Assembly: GCF_900110815.1 (NCBI RefSeq) | Contig: NZ_FOIT01000004.1 | Location: forward strand, 1-64,000 | Length of the DNA stretch: 64,000 nt | Origin: Aliicoccus persicus | GTDB taxonomy: Bacteria > Bacillota > Bacilli > Staphylococcales > Salinicoccaceae | Reading direction: 5' to 3' | Shown: positions 50,419 to 59,747 of the stretch, piece after piece | Layout: every line of letters starts with the position of its first letter | Numbering within the stretch: the first letter of the stretch is position 1 | Made by a program: the position numbers and the translations under genes | Notes under the pieces: generated by a model | Told to the model about the DNA's origin: nothing | What the model saw: only the letters and a program-made list of their open reading frames with translations | Database searches by the model: none

Positions 50419-50899
50419 AATAGGTCATGGATTTGATGTACACGCATTCGATAAAGACCGACCGCTAATTCTCGGTGGTATAGAAATCGATCATCATCAA
50501 GGGTTGATTGGTCACTCCGATGCGGATGTATTATTGCATACAATCGCAGACAGCATACTTGGGGCGCTTGCACTCGGTGATATTGGGAAGTTTTTCCCGG
50601 ATACGGATGCAGCCAACAAAGATTTGGATTCTAAAGTACTACTGCGTGAAGTTGTAGAGAAGATGACTGATATGAATTATGAAGTGAATAATATTGATGC
50701 AACCGTTATGGCAGAACAGCCAAAATTGCGACCGCACATCGATGACATGCGTGAAGTCGTTGCAAGTTTATTAAATGTACCGATAAATCATGTTAATATA
50801 AAAGCGACAACAACTGAAAAATTAGGATTTACTGGCCGAGAAGAAGGTATGGCAGCGGAAGCTGTCGTATTGCTTAAGAAAATGGAGGAATTGTCATGA
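50411..50899 (+). CDS. ispF: 2-C-methyl-D-erythritol 2,4-cyclodiphosphate synthase
   Basis: IspF forms the cyclodiphosphate in the MEP pathway. The 162 residues start [12 protein letters not shown], giving the zinc ligands Asp and His, followed by [23 protein letters not shown]-type sequence with the third ligand in GHSDAD. The [20 protein letters not shown] segment lies near the end. The ATG at 50411 lies within the ispD end. The frame is open ten codons further upstream but that part is not family-like. Confidence 0.96.
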   Translation: MFRIGHGFDVHAFDKDRPLILGGIEIDHHQGLIGHSDADVLLHTIADSILGALALGDIGKFFPDTDAANKDLDSKVLLREVVEKMTDMNYEVNNIDATVMAEQPKLRPHIDDMREVVASLLNVPINHVNIKATTTEKLGFTGREEGMAAEAVVLLKKMEELS

Positions 50900-52353
50900 G
50901 TAAAGTGCGTTTAAGATATGCCCCTAGTCCAACGGGTTTTTTACATATAGGAAATGCGAGAACGGCATTATTTAACTGTTTGTTTGCCCGTTCTAAAGGT
51001 GGAGACTTCATCATCCGTGTGGAAGATACAGATACTGCACGAAACATTGAAGCAGGTGAAGAATCACAGTTAAGAAACTTAAAATGGCTTGGTATTGATT
51101 GGGATGAGTCTGTCGATCAAGACGGTGGATACGGTCCGTATCGTCAATCTGAGCGCAGAGAAATTTATCAGAAATATGCAGAACAACTGATTGAAGAAGG
51201 AAAAGCATATCGTTGCTATATGACTTCTGAAGAGCTTGAATCTGAGCGTGAAGAGCAAATTGCACGTGGTGTCATGCCACGCTATGGTGGAAAACATGCG
51301 AATTTATCATCTGCTGAAGAGCAAGCATTGATCGATGAAGGACGCGAACCGAGCGTACGTATCCGTGTACCACAAAACGTCACATACACATTTGATGACA
51401 TCGTTAAAGGTGACGTATCGTTTGATTCAAACAACATCGGTGACTGGGTCATCATGAAAAAAGATGGTATGGCAACATACAACTTTGCCTGTGCAATCGA
51501 TGATCATTTGATGGAAATCTCTCACGTGTTACGCGGTGATGATCACATTTCAAATACACCAAAACAGATGATGGTCTATGAAGCACTCGGATGGGATTAT
51601 CCACAGTTCGGTCACATGACATTGATTGTAAACGAGCAAAAGAAAAAATTATCGAAGCGTGATGCAGGTATTCTTCAGTTCATTGAACAATACAAAGATT
51701 TAGGTTATTTACCAGAAGCACTATTCAACTTCATCACGTTGCTTGGATGGACACCTGAAGGTGAAGAGGAAGTATTTAGCCAAGAAGAATTCATCAAGCT
51801 ATTCGATGAAAAACGACTTTCAAAATCACCGGCATTCTTCGATAAACAAAAGTTAATGTGGATCAACAACCAGTACATGAAGACGAAAGATAGCGACACA
51901 GTGTTCAACATGGCTGTTCAGTTTTTAGAGGCTGAAGGTTTAGTGGAAAAAGAACGCACACCAGAACAGGAAGATTGGGCACGTCGTTTAGTGGCACTTT
52001 ATCAGCCGCAGATGAGCTATGCTGCTGAAATTGTGGAACTAAGCGAACAATTCTTCAAACCAGAACTGAGCTACTCTGAAGATGCTGAAGCGGTATTATC
52101 ACAAGAACATATTCCAGAATTGTTGCCAGCACTTCGCGATGCATTTACAGAAGTTCCAGTAGAAGAATTTACACCAGAACAAGTGAAAGCAGCAATTAAA
52201 TCAGTGCAAAAATCAACTGGCTTTAAAGGGAAGCAATTGTTTATGCCGGTGCGTGCTGCAGTTACGGGTGAAACACGTGGGCCGGAATTGCCGGACGCAA
52301 TTGCTTTAATTGGTCGAGACGTTGCACTGGAGAGAATAAACGCACGCATTTAA
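50896..52353 (+). CDS. gltX: Glutamyl-tRNA synthetase
   Basis: GltX charges tRNA-Glu (and tRNA-Gln where GatCAB is present). The 485 residues carry the class I HIGH motif as [12 protein letters not shown] (about 11-22) and KLSKRDAG (about 253-260) as the KMSKS equivalent, with an alpha-helical anticodon-binding C-terminus. It starts in the ATGA overlap with ispF after GGAGG. In Staphylococcus and Bacillus cysE follows gltX; here a T-box and cysS follow directly. Confidence 0.96.
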   Translation: MSKVRLRYAPSPTGFLHIGNARTALFNCLFARSKGGDFIIRVEDTDTARNIEAGEESQLRNLKWLGIDWDESVDQDGGYGPYRQSERREIYQKYAEQLIEEGKAYRCYMTSEELESEREEQIARGVMPRYGGKHANLSSAEEQALIDEGREPSVRIRVPQNVTYTFDDIVKGDVSFDSNNIGDWVIMKKDGMATYNFACAIDDHLMEISHVLRGDDHISNTPKQMMVYEALGWDYPQFGHMTLIVNEQKKKLSKRDAGILQFIEQYKDLGYLPEALFNFITLLGWTPEGEEEVFSQEEFIKLFDEKRLSKSPAFFDKQKLMWINNQYMKTKDSDTVFNMAVQFLEAEGLVEKERTPEQEDWARRLVALYQPQMSYAAEIVELSEQFFKPELSYSEDAEAVLSQEHIPELLPALRDAFTEVPVEEFTPEQVKAAIKSVQKSTGFKGKQLFMPVRAAVTGETRGPELPDAIALIGRDVALERINARI

Positions 52354-52365
52354 AGAACAATGTAT

Positions 52366-52568
52366 TTGACGTGTCTATTCATTTCGATAATAATAGACAT
52401 GAGTAGAAAGAGCCATGGACATTTAGAGATTATCTGGTGGTGAGAAGATAACGAAAACTCTTTCGAATTGCAACAGCTTAATATTTAAAGGCTATTTAAA
52501 AATAGTGAACCAGAGTGGAACCGTGTTAACAACACCTCTGTCCGTTATCGGGCAGAGGTGTTTTTCTT
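52366..52568 (+). promoter_or_regulatory. Cysteine T-box riboswitch with promoter, upstream of cysS
   Basis: A promoter (TTGACG at 52366-52371, TAATAA near 52388-52393) precedes a T-box leader. GAAAGAG (52406-52412) and CTCTTTC (52458-52464) form part of stem I. TGC at 52469-52471, in GAATTGCAAC, is the likely specifier and reads as a cysteine codon. The T-box sequence AGAGTGGAACCGTG lies at about 52512-52525. AACACCTCTGTCC (52531-52543) pairs with GGGCAGAGGTGTT and runs into T residues as the terminator; the T-box segment can pair alternatively as antiterminator. Uncharged tRNA-Cys would turn cysS on. Confidence 0.93.
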
Positions 52569-52591
52569 TATAAGAAGTAGGGAGGATAAAA

Positions 52592-53986
52592 ATGATTAAA
52601 ATTTACAACACATTGACGCGTCAGAAAGAAACGTTTGAACCGATTGAACCTGGTAAGGTGAAGATGTATGTGTGTGGTCCGACCGTGTACAACTATATAC
52701 ACATCGGAAACGCGAGACCGGCAATTGTCTTTGATACAGTGAGACGCTATTTAGAGTACTCAGGATTTGACGTAAAGTATGTTGCCAACTTTACGGATGT
52801 AGATGACAAATTGATTAAGGCGAGCCAAGAGCTCGGAGAAGAAGTGCCTGCAATTGCTGAGCGTTTTATTGAAGCGTTCTTTAATGATACTGGTGCATTG
52901 AATGTAAAGAAAGCAACAGTACATCCACGTGTAATGGATCATATGGCAGACATCGTGGACTTTATTGAGGTGTTGATTGAAAAAGACTATGCGTATGAAT
53001 CAGATGGCGACGTTTACTTTAAGACGCGTGCATTTGATGACTACGGTCAATTATCACAACAGTCGGTCGATGATTTAAGAGTCGGTGCGCGTATAGAAGC
53101 GGGTGAGAAGAAAAATGATCCTCTAGACTTTGCATTGTGGAAACAAGCAAAAGACAATGAAATCAAATGGGATTCGCCATGGGGTGAAGGTCGACCAGGT
53201 TGGCACATCGAGTGTTCAGTGATGGCGCGTAAACACCTCGGTGATACAATTGATATACATGCGGGTGGTCAAGATTTGACGTTCCCACACCACGAGAATG
53301 AAATTGCACAGAGTCAGTGCCGCACAGATAAAACTTTCGCGAACTATTGGATGCACAACGGCTACATTAACATTGATAATACGAAGATGAGTAAGTCACT
53401 CGGGAACTTTATCTTGGTGAATGACATCATTAAAGAAGTTGACCCGAATGTACTGCGATTCTTCATGATCAGCGTGCATTATCGCAACCCGATCAACTAC
53501 AATCGTGAACTCGTTAAAGCGGCAGGTAATGGTTTGAAGCGTATTCAGGACAGCTATCAAGAAGTGGTTACACGTTTAGAATCAGCTGTTCTAGATGAGC
53601 CCGATAAAGTCGTTGAAGATATTATCGATGCAAATCTAGCTGCGTTTGAAAATCATATGAACGATGATTTCAATACGGCAAATGCAGTGACAGCTTGGCA
53701 TGACCTCGTTTCTGAAACGAATAAATATTTACGTCGTCCGTCGACAAGCACACACGTCTTACAGCGAATCATCGATGCACACCTCGCTTATAAAGAAGTA
53801 CTCGGTGTCACACTAGATATTGAAGAAGTGCTCCTTGATGAAGAAATCGAAAAATTGATCGAAGAGCGAAATACAGCGCGTAACAATAAAGATTTTGCAC
53901 GTGCAGATGAGATTAGAGATTACTTAAAAGAGCAAAATATCATCCTTGAAGATACGAAAGATGGTGTGAGATTTAAACGTGGATAA
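52592..53986 (+). CDS. cysS: Cysteinyl-tRNA synthetase
   Basis: CysS charges tRNA-Cys. The 464 residues have the zinc- and HIGH-motif region [16 protein letters not shown] (about 28-43), other zinc ligands in [13 protein letters not shown] and the [17 protein letters not shown] segment, and KMSKSLGN (about 266-273). A GGGAGG site precedes the ATG. It is the first gene of a run (cysS-mrnC-rlmB-rae1) controlled by the T-box leader, so Mini-III RNase and RlmB expression may also respond to cysteine supply. Confidence 0.97.
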   Translation: MIKIYNTLTRQKETFEPIEPGKVKMYVCGPTVYNYIHIGNARPAIVFDTVRRYLEYSGFDVKYVANFTDVDDKLIKASQELGEEVPAIAERFIEAFFNDTGALNVKKATVHPRVMDHMADIVDFIEVLIEKDYAYESDGDVYFKTRAFDDYGQLSQQSVDDLRVGARIEAGEKKNDPLDFALWKQAKDNEIKWDSPWGEGRPGWHIECSVMARKHLGDTIDIHAGGQDLTFPHHENEIAQSQCRTDKTFANYWMHNGYINIDNTKMSKSLGNFILVNDIIKEVDPNVLRFFMISVHYRNPINYNRELVKAAGNGLKRIQDSYQEVVTRLESAVLDEPDKVVEDIIDANLAAFENHMNDDFNTANAVTAWHDLVSETNKYLRRPSTSTHVLQRIIDAHLAYKEVLGVTLDIEEVLLDEEIEKLIEERNTARNNKDFARADEIRDYLKEQNIILEDTKDGVRFKRG

Positions 53987-54374
53987 AGAAATGCGCGCCA
54001 TGATGAATCTCGCTTCTATTGCACAAGTGGGAGATGCGGTTTACGCGGCACGCGTACGCACGCATCTGTTGCATCTCAGTCCGTATAGCAAGCCAAAAGC
54101 GTTGCATCAAAAATATGCAATGTGTGAGAGTGCACGTTTTCAAGCCAAGTGCTTAGTATATTTAATAGATATCGCTTTCTTCAATGAAGATGAATTAGAT
54201 ATTATTAACCGTGCGAAAAATAAAAGTACGCAGACAAAGGCAAAAAATGCATCAAAGGAAGAGTATCGATTCGCAACAGCGCTTGAGGCAATTATCGGTT
54301 ACTATAAATTAGAACAAAATGATGATCGACTCAATGAAATTTTTGAAATTATATATGAGAAGTGTGGTGAATGA
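53979..54374 (+). CDS. mrnC: Mini-ribonuclease 3
   Basis: MrnC processes the 23S rRNA ends. The 131-residue protein is an RNase III catalytic domain without a dsRNA-binding domain: [11 protein letters not shown] (about 17-27) with the catalytic Asp, KPKALHQKY, and a second acidic motif [12 protein letters not shown] (about 104-115). The start is GTG at 53979, overlapping the cysS stop by 8 nt; an ATG four codons later is possible. It overlaps nothing downstream; rlmB follows by 1 nt. Confidence 0.93.
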   Translation: MDKEMRAMMNLASIAQVGDAVYAARVRTHLLHLSPYSKPKALHQKYAMCESARFQAKCLVYLIDIAFFNEDELDIINRAKNKSTQTKAKNASKEEYRFATALEAIIGYYKLEQNDDRLNEIFEIIYEKCGE

Positions 54375-54375
54375 T

Positions 54376-55116
54376 ATGGAAGAAGTCGTAGCAGGTAGAC
54401 ATGCGGTTAAAGCATTACTTCGTTCTGAACAGACGATAAATAAAATATTCATACAAGATAGTGCGAACCGCGGGCAGTTGGAAGATATTTTAAAACTGGC
54501 GAAAGCGAACAAAGTAAATGTACAGTTTGCACCAAAAAATAAACTAGATGGTTTAACAGATGAGCGGCATCAAGGTGTAGTGGCGATGACGAGTCCACAG
54601 GATTACATGGACATTAAAGAATTGATTTCGAAATGTGAGCATCCGAATAGTCATGTCATGATTTTAGATGGTTTGGAAGATCCGCATAATCTCGGTTCAA
54701 TTTTAAGAACCGCTGATGCGACAGGTTTCAAAGGTATCATTATTCCGAAGCACCGCGCAGTCGGATTGACTTCAACGGTTGCAAAGACTTCTACGGGTGC
54801 AATTCAACATGTGCCTGTTTCACGCGTCGGGAATATCAATCAGACAATTGATCAATTGAAGGACGCTGGTTTTTGGATCGTCGGTACAGATGGTGATGCA
54901 AAGACAGACTATCGGGATATTCCAGGTGATGTGAATTTAGCTATTATCATCGGCAATGAAGGTAATGGTATTAGTAAAAAGACATTGGAAAAATGCGATT
55001 TCACAGTGAGGATCCCTATGGTGGGTACAGTGACGAGTTTAAATGCTTCCGTATCTGCTGCGCTGCTTATGTATGAGGTGTACCGAAAGCATCAACCACG
55101 TACTTCAAAGGGATGA
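54376..55116 (+). CDS. rlmB: 23S rRNA (guanosine(2251)-2'-O)-methyltransferase
   Basis: RlmB is a SPOUT-class methyltransferase. The 246 residues have the N-terminal L30-like substrate domain (VVAGRHAVKALL) and the SPOUT core: LDGLEDPHNLGSILRTADATG (motif 1 region, about 98-118), IIGNEGNGIS (about 195-204) and SLNASVSAALLMYE (about 223-236) forming the knotted SAM site. The ATG at 54376 is chosen by homology; GTG codons at 54364 and 54367 are in frame. GTGTGGTGA serves as a weak ribosome site. Confidence 0.94.
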   Translation: MEEVVAGRHAVKALLRSEQTINKIFIQDSANRGQLEDILKLAKANKVNVQFAPKNKLDGLTDERHQGVVAMTSPQDYMDIKELISKCEHPNSHVMILDGLEDPHNLGSILRTADATGFKGIIIPKHRAVGLTSTVAKTSTGAIQHVPVSRVGNINQTIDQLKDAGFWIVGTDGDAKTDYRDIPGDVNLAIIIGNEGNGISKKTLEKCDFTVRIPMVGTVTSLNASVSAALLMYEVYRKHQPRTSKG

Positions 55117-55119
55117 TAC

Positions 55120-55644
55120 ATGATGAAAAAGAAGTCTAGAATATTATTGGTAGATGGTTATAATTTAATCGGTGCAGATCGGGAACTCAGTTCAGAATCA
55201 AAAGTGTCACTTGAAGGTGCGCGCGAGCAACTGCTCTCCCATTTAGCGGAATACGGTGCGACTTCGACTTACGACATCACTTGTGTCTTCGATGCGTATA
55301 TGGTGAATTCAACAGAGACGATACTTGATTATTACGGCATCACTGTCGTTTATACGAAAGAAAAAGAGACGGCGGATGAATACATTGAACGCTTCGTCCA
55401 ACAGAATTACAATAAGCACTTGACTGAGATTACCGTTGTGACGAGTGACTACAGTGAACAGAAAACGATTTTCGGTCTCGGTGCGCTGCGTAAATCAAGC
55501 CGGGAGATGTGGGAGTCATTGCGATTCTCTAAAAACAAAATACGTAAGAAAATCTCTGGTGATTTAAGTCAAAAACCGCGTCAGCGATTGAATGTCGACC
55601 AACAAGTTTTAGCAAAACTTGAAAAACTGCGACGCGGTACATAA
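55120..55644 (+). CDS. rae1: Ribosome-associated endoribonuclease Rae1 (YacP, NYN domain)
   Basis: Rae1 cleaves certain mRNAs in the ribosomal A site in B. subtilis. The 174 residues form one NYN/PIN-like domain: ILLVDGYNLIGADREL (about 8-23), VFDAYMV (about 63-69), KEKETADEYIERFV (about 86-99) and VVTSDYSEQ (about 113-121), which hold the acidic catalytic residues. A basic tail (SQKPRQRLN) follows. Two ATG codons are adjacent; I use the first (55120), 8 nt from AAAGG. It follows rlmB by 3 nt. Confidence 0.92.
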   Translation: MMKKKSRILLVDGYNLIGADRELSSESKVSLEGAREQLLSHLAEYGATSTYDITCVFDAYMVNSTETILDYYGITVVYTKEKETADEYIERFVQQNYNKHLTEITVVTSDYSEQKTIFGLGALRKSSREMWESLRFSKNKIRKKISGDLSQKPRQRLNVDQQVLAKLEKLRRGT

Positions 55645-55651
55645 TGCGCAG

Positions 55652-55691
55652 TTGCTCGTACGTGATTAACTTTATATACTACAGTTAAATC
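55652..55691 (+). promoter_or_regulatory. Promoter with overlapping inverted repeat upstream of sigH
   Basis: TTGCTC (55652-55657), a 17-nt spacer and TATACT (55675-55680) form a candidate promoter. GATTAACT (55664-55671) and AGTTAAATC (55683-55691) form an imperfect inverted repeat centred on the -10 box, a possible operator. Confidence 0.45.
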
Positions 55692-55783
55692 ATTGACGGA
55701 AGTGGGCGAGTGCGATATATACGATTCGGCAAATTGTATTCTTTTGTGGTGAAAAAGATTATCGAGCGATTGATCATGCTGCA

Positions 55784-56365
55784 GTGGCATTTGCGAAAGG
55801 TGACATAGAGGCGTTTGAACACATCTATGCTTGCCTATTTGATCGGACAGAGTATATGATTCGAACGTTTATCATGGATTACAATGATCACGAAGATATT
55901 TTTCAAGATCTGATGATGTTAACGTTCCGATTATGCCGCAAGTATAATCCTGAGTTAGGTCATTTTGAACATTATGCGTATCGCACGTTTCGTTTTGAAC
56001 TCATAAAGATCGCACAGCGCAAAGCGATTGTTCAAAGAATTCGCCGCTCATATGTTCATGTAAAAAAAGAATTGATCGATTTTATTGATGAAGATATAGA
56101 ACGCTTGCCTGAGGATCGCTTGCTGGGAATTGAAATGATGCGTGAATCGTTAGAAAAAATTGTATCATCGGCACGTTTTAGTCAATTAGAACGTTCGGTA
56201 TTGAGCGGTTTAATGACAGGACAATCACCGATGGAAGTGCGTGAAACACTCGGTCTTGATGACACGAGTTACACGAACGCTTTTTATCGGATGCGGAACA
56301 AAGTGAAATATCACCCAATGTTAGTTCCAATTGACAATGAAACGCATAATAGTTATAGTATTTAA
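55784..56365 (+). CDS. sigH: Sigma-70 family sigma factor, probable SigH
   Basis: In Staphylococcus SigH controls competence genes and is normally almost silent. The 193-residue frame has region 2 features (FAKGDIEAFEHIY, DHEDIFQDLMMLTFR) and a region 4-like end (SQLERSVLSGLMTGQSPMEVRE). Its place between rae1 and secE is the sigH position in Bacillales. The start is uncertain: GTG at 55784 has no good ribosome site. In frame upstream the reading continues without a stop to 55697, with plausible residues (EKDYRAIDHAAVAFA) but no ATG, GTG or TTG. Weak translation would suit the tight control known for this factor. Confidence 0.75.
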   Translation: MAFAKGDIEAFEHIYACLFDRTEYMIRTFIMDYNDHEDIFQDLMMLTFRLCRKYNPELGHFEHYAYRTFRFELIKIAQRKAIVQRIRRSYVHVKKELIDFIDEDIERLPEDRLLGIEMMRESLEKIVSSARFSQLERSVLSGLMTGQSPMEVRETLGLDDTSYTNAFYRMRNKVKYHPMLVPIDNETHNSYSI

Positions 56366-56424
56366 GAATGAGTACATATGTCCGAAGCGCACTCGAACTT
56401 AATGTTTGTAGGAGGAATATTTGA

Positions 56425-56601
56425 GTGAATAATAACCGAAACTTCTTCGCGAATGTTGTAAGTGAAATGAAAAAGGTTCACTGGCCAACAGGTCAAGAAG
56501 TCGTAAAATACACAGTACTAGTCGCAATTGCAGTTATTTTCTTCTTAGCATTTTTCTATGCAATCGACTTAATCATTACTTATGTCATCGAATTAATCTA
56601 A
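56425..56601 (+). CDS. secE: Preprotein translocase subunit SecE
   Basis: SecE is the small essential subunit of the SecYEG channel. The 58-residue protein has the conserved amphipathic helix motif [19 protein letters not shown] (residues 12-30) and one membrane segment (about 31-55). The start is GTG at 56425 with GGAGGA about 9 nt upstream. It is normally preceded by rpmG in Staphylococcus; the 59 bases between sigH and secE here are too short for it. nusG begins 17 nt downstream. Confidence 0.95.
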   Translation: MNNNRNFFANVVSEMKKVHWPTGQEVVKYTVLVAIAVIFFLAFFYAIDLIITYVIELI

Positions 56602-56618
56602 ATTAAAGGAGCATCAGT

Positions 56619-57158
56619 ATGTCAGGGGTTAAAGAATGGTATGCAGTCCACACATACTCAGGGTATGAGAATAAGGTAAAGGCAAATCTAGAGGCACGTT
56701 TAGAATCTATGAACATGCAAGATTTGATTTTCAGAGTCGTTGTACCTGAGGAAGAAGAAACTACATTTAAAGAGGGTAAGAAAAAGACTGCAGTCAAAAA
56801 GACGTTCCCTGGATACGTACTTGTTGAGCTCGTTATGACAGATGAGTCATGGTATGTTGTTCGCAACACACCTGGAGTTACTGGCTTCGTCGGTTCTCAA
56901 GGTGCCGGTAGCAAACCGAACCCGCTGTTACCTGAAGAAGTTAAGTTCATCTTAAAATCAATGGGAATGCAAGAGCGTACAGTGGACTTCGAAGTGGATC
57001 AAGGTGAAGTTGTTAGTATTATCGACGGGCCATTCAGTGGTCAGAGTGGCGAGGTTAAATCAATTGATGTCGAACGCTTCAAGCTGACGGTGATGGTTGA
57101 AATGTTTGGTCGAGAAACACCGGTTGAAGTAGAGTTTGACCAGATTGAAAAAATATAA
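56619..57158 (+). CDS. nusG: Transcription termination/antitermination factor NusG
   Basis: NusG binds RNA polymerase and links transcription with pausing, Rho and translation. The 179 residues have the NGN domain (WYAVHTYSGYENKVKANLE, about 7-25; FPGYVLVE; WYVVRNTPGVTGFVG) and a C-terminal KOW domain (VSIIDGPFSGQSGEVKSID, about 131-149). AAAGGAGC precedes the ATG. A strong terminator follows, separating it from the rplK operon. Confidence 0.97.
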   Translation: MSGVKEWYAVHTYSGYENKVKANLEARLESMNMQDLIFRVVVPEEEETTFKEGKKKTAVKKTFPGYVLVELVMTDESWYVVRNTPGVTGFVGSQGAGSKPNPLLPEEVKFILKSMGMQERTVDFEVDQGEVVSIIDGPFSGQSGEVKSIDVERFKLTVMVEMFGRETPVEVEFDQIEKI

Positions 57159-57197
57159 AATAAAACTTGAAAGCACAATCTAAAAGTGATAACATGT

Positions 57198-57226
57198 GAT
57201 AGTTGGAATTTTCCAACTATCTTTTG
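57198..57226 (+). terminator. Intrinsic terminator of secE-nusG
   Basis: A perfect 11-bp stem (GATAGTTGGAA with TTCCAACTATC), a 2-nt central gap and TTTT. Confidence 0.85.
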
Positions 57227-57249
57227 TGTTTTTACACGACAGATAATGA

Positions 57250-57290
57250 GTGGGAGGATGAAATATCAGCATCCATATGACCACATCACG
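57250..57290 (+). promoter_or_regulatory. Probable ribosomal protein L1-binding leader of rplK
   Basis: GTGGGAGGAT (57250-57259) and GACCACATCACG (57279-57290) flank a short loop upstream of rplK. The same GTGGGAGGAT...ACCAC arrangement occurs ahead of rplA, as expected if L1 autoregulates both genes through a mimic of its rRNA site. Confidence 0.55.
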
Positions 57291-57311
57291 ATAATCTAGG
57301 AGGTGCGAATC

Positions 57312-57737
57312 GTGGCTAAAAAAGTGATTAATATTGTTAAGTTACAGATTCCTGCAGGTAAGGCGAATCCAGCGCCACCGGTTGGTCCAGCATTAGGGCA
57401 AGCGGGTATTAATATCATGGGGTTCTGTAAAGAGTTCAACGCGAAAACACAAGAACAAGCAGGTTTAATTATCCCTGTTGAAATTTCAGTGTTTGAAGAC
57501 CGTTCATTTACTTTCATCACAAAAACACCACCAGCTGCAGTATTACTTAAAAAAGCTGCCGGTGTCGATAAAGGATCTGGCGAACCAAACAAAAACAAAG
57601 TTGCAACAGTAACTGAAGCACAAGTACGTGAAATTGCTGAGTCTAAGATGGAAGATCTAAATGCAGCAGACGTAGAAGCGGCTATGAGAATGGTCGAAGG
57701 TACAGCACGCAGCATGGGCTTCACAGTAGACAAATAA
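57312..57737 (+). CDS. rplK: 50S ribosomal protein L11
   Basis: L11 forms the GTPase-associated stalk base with 23S rRNA and L10. The 141 residues, the usual length, run from [28 protein letters not shown]-type sequence (signature [13 protein letters not shown], about 18-30) to a C-terminal rRNA-binding domain with GTARSMGF. The start is GTG at 57312, 6 nt after GGAGGTG; a GTG three codons upstream lies in the ribosome site. Confidence 0.97.
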   Translation: MAKKVINIVKLQIPAGKANPAPPVGPALGQAGINIMGFCKEFNAKTQEQAGLIIPVEISVFEDRSFTFITKTPPAAVLLKKAAGVDKGSGEPNKNKVATVTEAQVREIAESKMEDLNAADVEAAMRMVEGTARSMGFTVDK

Positions 57738-57764
57738 TAATATAAAACGTATTAGATACATTTC

Positions 57765-57790
57765 GTGGGAGGATTACCCGCTAAAACCAC
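57765..57790 (+). promoter_or_regulatory. Probable ribosomal protein L1-binding leader of rplA
   Basis: GTGGGAGGAT (57765-57774) and CCGCTAAAACCAC (57778-57790) lie just upstream of the rplA ribosome site. The motif is shared with the rplK leader. Confidence 0.6.
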
Positions 57791-57805
57791 AAGGAGGAAT
57801 TTTAA

Positions 57806-58507
57806 ATGGCTAAGTTAAGTAAGAAGTATAAAGAAGCTTTAGCTAAGTTCGATCCAGAACAAGTCTACTCTGTAGAAGAAGCGATCAAACTTGCTAAAGA
57901 AACAAGCACTGTTAACTTCGACGCTTCAGTTGAAGTAGCATTCCGCCTAGGTATTGATACGCGTAAAAATGACCAGCAAATCCGCGGTGCGATGGTATTG
58001 CCAAACGGTACTGGTAAAACACAACGTGTATTAGTATTCGCTAAAGGTGAAAAAGCTAAAGAAGCAGAAGATGCAGGTGCAGATTTTGTAGGCGAGCAAG
58101 AACTTATTTCTAAAATTAATGATGGATGGTTTGATTTCGACGTTATCGTTGCAACACCTGACATGATGGGCCAAGTTGGTCGTTTAGGTCGTGTATTAGG
58201 ACCGAAAGGTTTAATGCCTAACCCTAAGACAGGAACGGTTACAATGGATGTTGCGAAAGCAGTTGAAGAAATCAAAGCAGGTAAAGTTGAATACCGTGCT
58301 GAAAAAGCAGGTATCGTACATTCAGCCATTGGTAAAGTATCATTTGATGCAGATAAGTTAGTTGAAAACTTCCGTGCATTAAATGAACAGCTTGCTAAAG
58401 CAAAACCAGCTTCATCTAAAGGGGTATACTTCAAATCAGTGACACTTTCTACAACGATGGGTCCAGGAATTAAAGTAGACTTAAGCGAAGTAAGAGCAGC
58501 ATTATAA
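57806..58507 (+). CDS. rplA: 50S ribosomal protein L1
   Basis: L1 forms the mobile stalk next to the ribosomal E site and represses its own operon. The 233 residues have [15 protein letters not shown] at the start, [20 protein letters not shown] (about 53-72), [19 protein letters not shown] (about 129-147) as the rRNA-contact signature, and a normal C-terminus. A strong AAGGAGG site precedes the ATG. It follows rplK by 68 nt, with an L1-type leader motif in between. Confidence 0.97.
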   Translation: MAKLSKKYKEALAKFDPEQVYSVEEAIKLAKETSTVNFDASVEVAFRLGIDTRKNDQQIRGAMVLPNGTGKTQRVLVFAKGEKAKEAEDAGADFVGEQELISKINDGWFDFDVIVATPDMMGQVGRLGRVLGPKGLMPNPKTGTVTMDVAKAVEEIKAGKVEYRAEKAGIVHSAIGKVSFDADKLVENFRALNEQLAKAKPASSKGVYFKSVTLSTTMGPGIKVDLSEVRAAL

Positions 58508-58557
58508 AATAAATATTGACACATTCGTCATATGCATGATATTATGACGAATGTGAT

Positions 58558-58684
58558 TTATATTACCTAAGACAGTAGGGGCGTAATGCTTAATCATCCT
58601 ACCGAGGCATGTAAAGACTTGAGCGGAGATATTTAAATATCTATTTCAAGCACTTTTTGCCACGGGTAAAAGGTGCTTTTTTTA
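58558..58684 (+). promoter_or_regulatory. Ribosomal protein L10 leader (rplJL autoregulation) with terminator
   Basis: Between rplA and rplJ lies the conserved L10 leader: CTAAGACAGTAGGGG, CTACCGAGGC and AGACTTGAGCGGAGATATTT segments that pair into the L10(L12)4-binding structure. It ends in a terminator-like hairpin (AGCACTTTT with AAAAGGTGCT) and seven T residues. Binding of the L10-L12 complex would lower rplJ-rplL expression. Boundaries are approximate. Confidence 0.85.
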
Positions 58685-58716
58685 TTGCACCGAACTATCA
58701 TTATGGAGGTGTTACA

Positions 58717-59217
58717 GTGTCAGAGATTAGAAATGCTAAAGAACAAGTTGTTCAAGAGATTACAGACAAACTAAAGAACTCTATGTCAGTCGTCGTTGTT
58801 GACTACCGTGGACTTACAGTTTCTGAAGTGACTGATTTACGTAAACAATTGCGTGATAACGGCGTAGATTTCAAAGTATACAAAAATACTTTAACGCGCC
58901 GTGCTGTTGAGAACGCAGGTTTAACTGAGTTAAACGAATTCTTAACGGGTCCAAACGCGATTGCATTCTGTGAATCAGATGTCATTGCACCAGCTAAAGT
59001 GCTTCACACATTCTCGAAAGATCACGAAGCTTTAGAAATTAAAGCAGGTGTTCTCGAAGGTGTTTATGCACCAGTTGAAGACGTTAAAGCAATCGCTACA
59101 TTACCATCAAAAGACGGTCTTGTATCAATGCTATTATCAGTATTACAAGCGCCAGTTCGCAACTTCGCTTATGCAGTTAAAGCAATCGGTGAAGAAAAAG
59201 AAAATGCTGAAGGTTAA
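58717..59217 (+). CDS. rplJ: 50S ribosomal protein L10
   Basis: L10 carries the L12 dimers on the ribosomal stalk. The 166 residues are of normal length and include [20 protein letters not shown] (start region, about 9-28), [29 protein letters not shown] and the C-terminal L12-binding helix. The start is GTG at 58717 after TGGAGGTG; the frame extends upstream to 58657, but that part is inside the L10 leader terminator. rplL follows 56 nt downstream. Confidence 0.96.
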   Translation: MSEIRNAKEQVVQEITDKLKNSMSVVVVDYRGLTVSEVTDLRKQLRDNGVDFKVYKNTLTRRAVENAGLTELNEFLTGPNAIAFCESDVIAPAKVLHTFSKDHEALEIKAGVLEGVYAPVEDVKAIATLPSKDGLVSMLLSVLQAPVRNFAYAVKAIGEEKENAEG

Positions 59218-59273
59218 TTGCCACTTAGGATTTATCGCGTAAAAAAATTATAAAATTAATGGAGGAAATAGAC

Positions 59274-59633
59274 ATGTCAAACGAGAAAATCATTGAAATG
59301 ATTAAAGAAATGTCAGTTTTAGAATTAAACGATTTAGTTAAAGCTATTGAAGAAGAATTTGGTGTTACTGCTGCTGCACCAGTTGCTGCTGCAGGTGGCG
59401 GAGAAGCTGCTGTTGAAGAGAAAACAGACTTCGACGTAGAATTAGTTGATGCAGGAGCATCTAAGATCAAAGTTATTAAAGTTGTTCGTGAAGTAACTGG
59501 CCTTGGCTTGAAAGAAGCGAAAGCATTAGTTGACGAAGCACCAAAAGTTATCAAAGAAGCTTTACCAGAAGCTGAAGCTAACGAAGTAAAAGAAAAATTA
59601 GAAGAAGTTGGAGCAAAAGTAGAATTAAAATAA
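59274..59633 (+). CDS. rplL: 50S ribosomal protein L7/L12
   Basis: L7/L12 recruits translation factors to the ribosome. The 119 residues show the N-terminal dimerisation helices ([20 protein letters not shown]), an alanine/glycine hinge ([14 protein letters not shown], about 35-48), and the C-terminal domain with [20 protein letters not shown] and [10 protein letters not shown]. The start at 59274 follows GGAGG; an ATG five codons earlier overlaps that site. A strong terminator follows. Confidence 0.97.
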   Translation: MSNEKIIEMIKEMSVLELNDLVKAIEEEFGVTAAAPVAAAGGGEAAVEEKTDFDVELVDAGASKIKVIKVVREVTGLGLKEAKALVDEAPKVIKEALPEAEANEVKEKLEEVGAKVELK

Positions 59634-59648
59634 TTTCTGCCTTTTGCC

Positions 59649-59684
59649 AAAAGGCCAGAGCTGAGTGCTCCGGCCTTTTTCTTA
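59649..59684 (+). terminator. Intrinsic terminator of rplJL
   Basis: AAAAGGCCAGAGC pairs with GCTCCGGCCTTTT (one mismatch) around a 5-nt loop, followed by T residues. Confidence 0.93.
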
Positions 59685-59747
59685 TTATAAACATATATAA
59701 CCTTTTGATTTTGTCTTTTCAATCATAATAAGAAAGAGGGACGAATG

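Noticed and set aside
56382-56432. Short frame starting ATGTCCGAAGCG between sigH and secE as an rpmG remnant
   Set aside because: It has no cysteine pairs or other L33 features and is only 16 codons long.
59225-59722. 165-residue minus-strand frame opposite rplL
   Set aside because: It is a shadow of the biased codon use in rplL and has no independent features.
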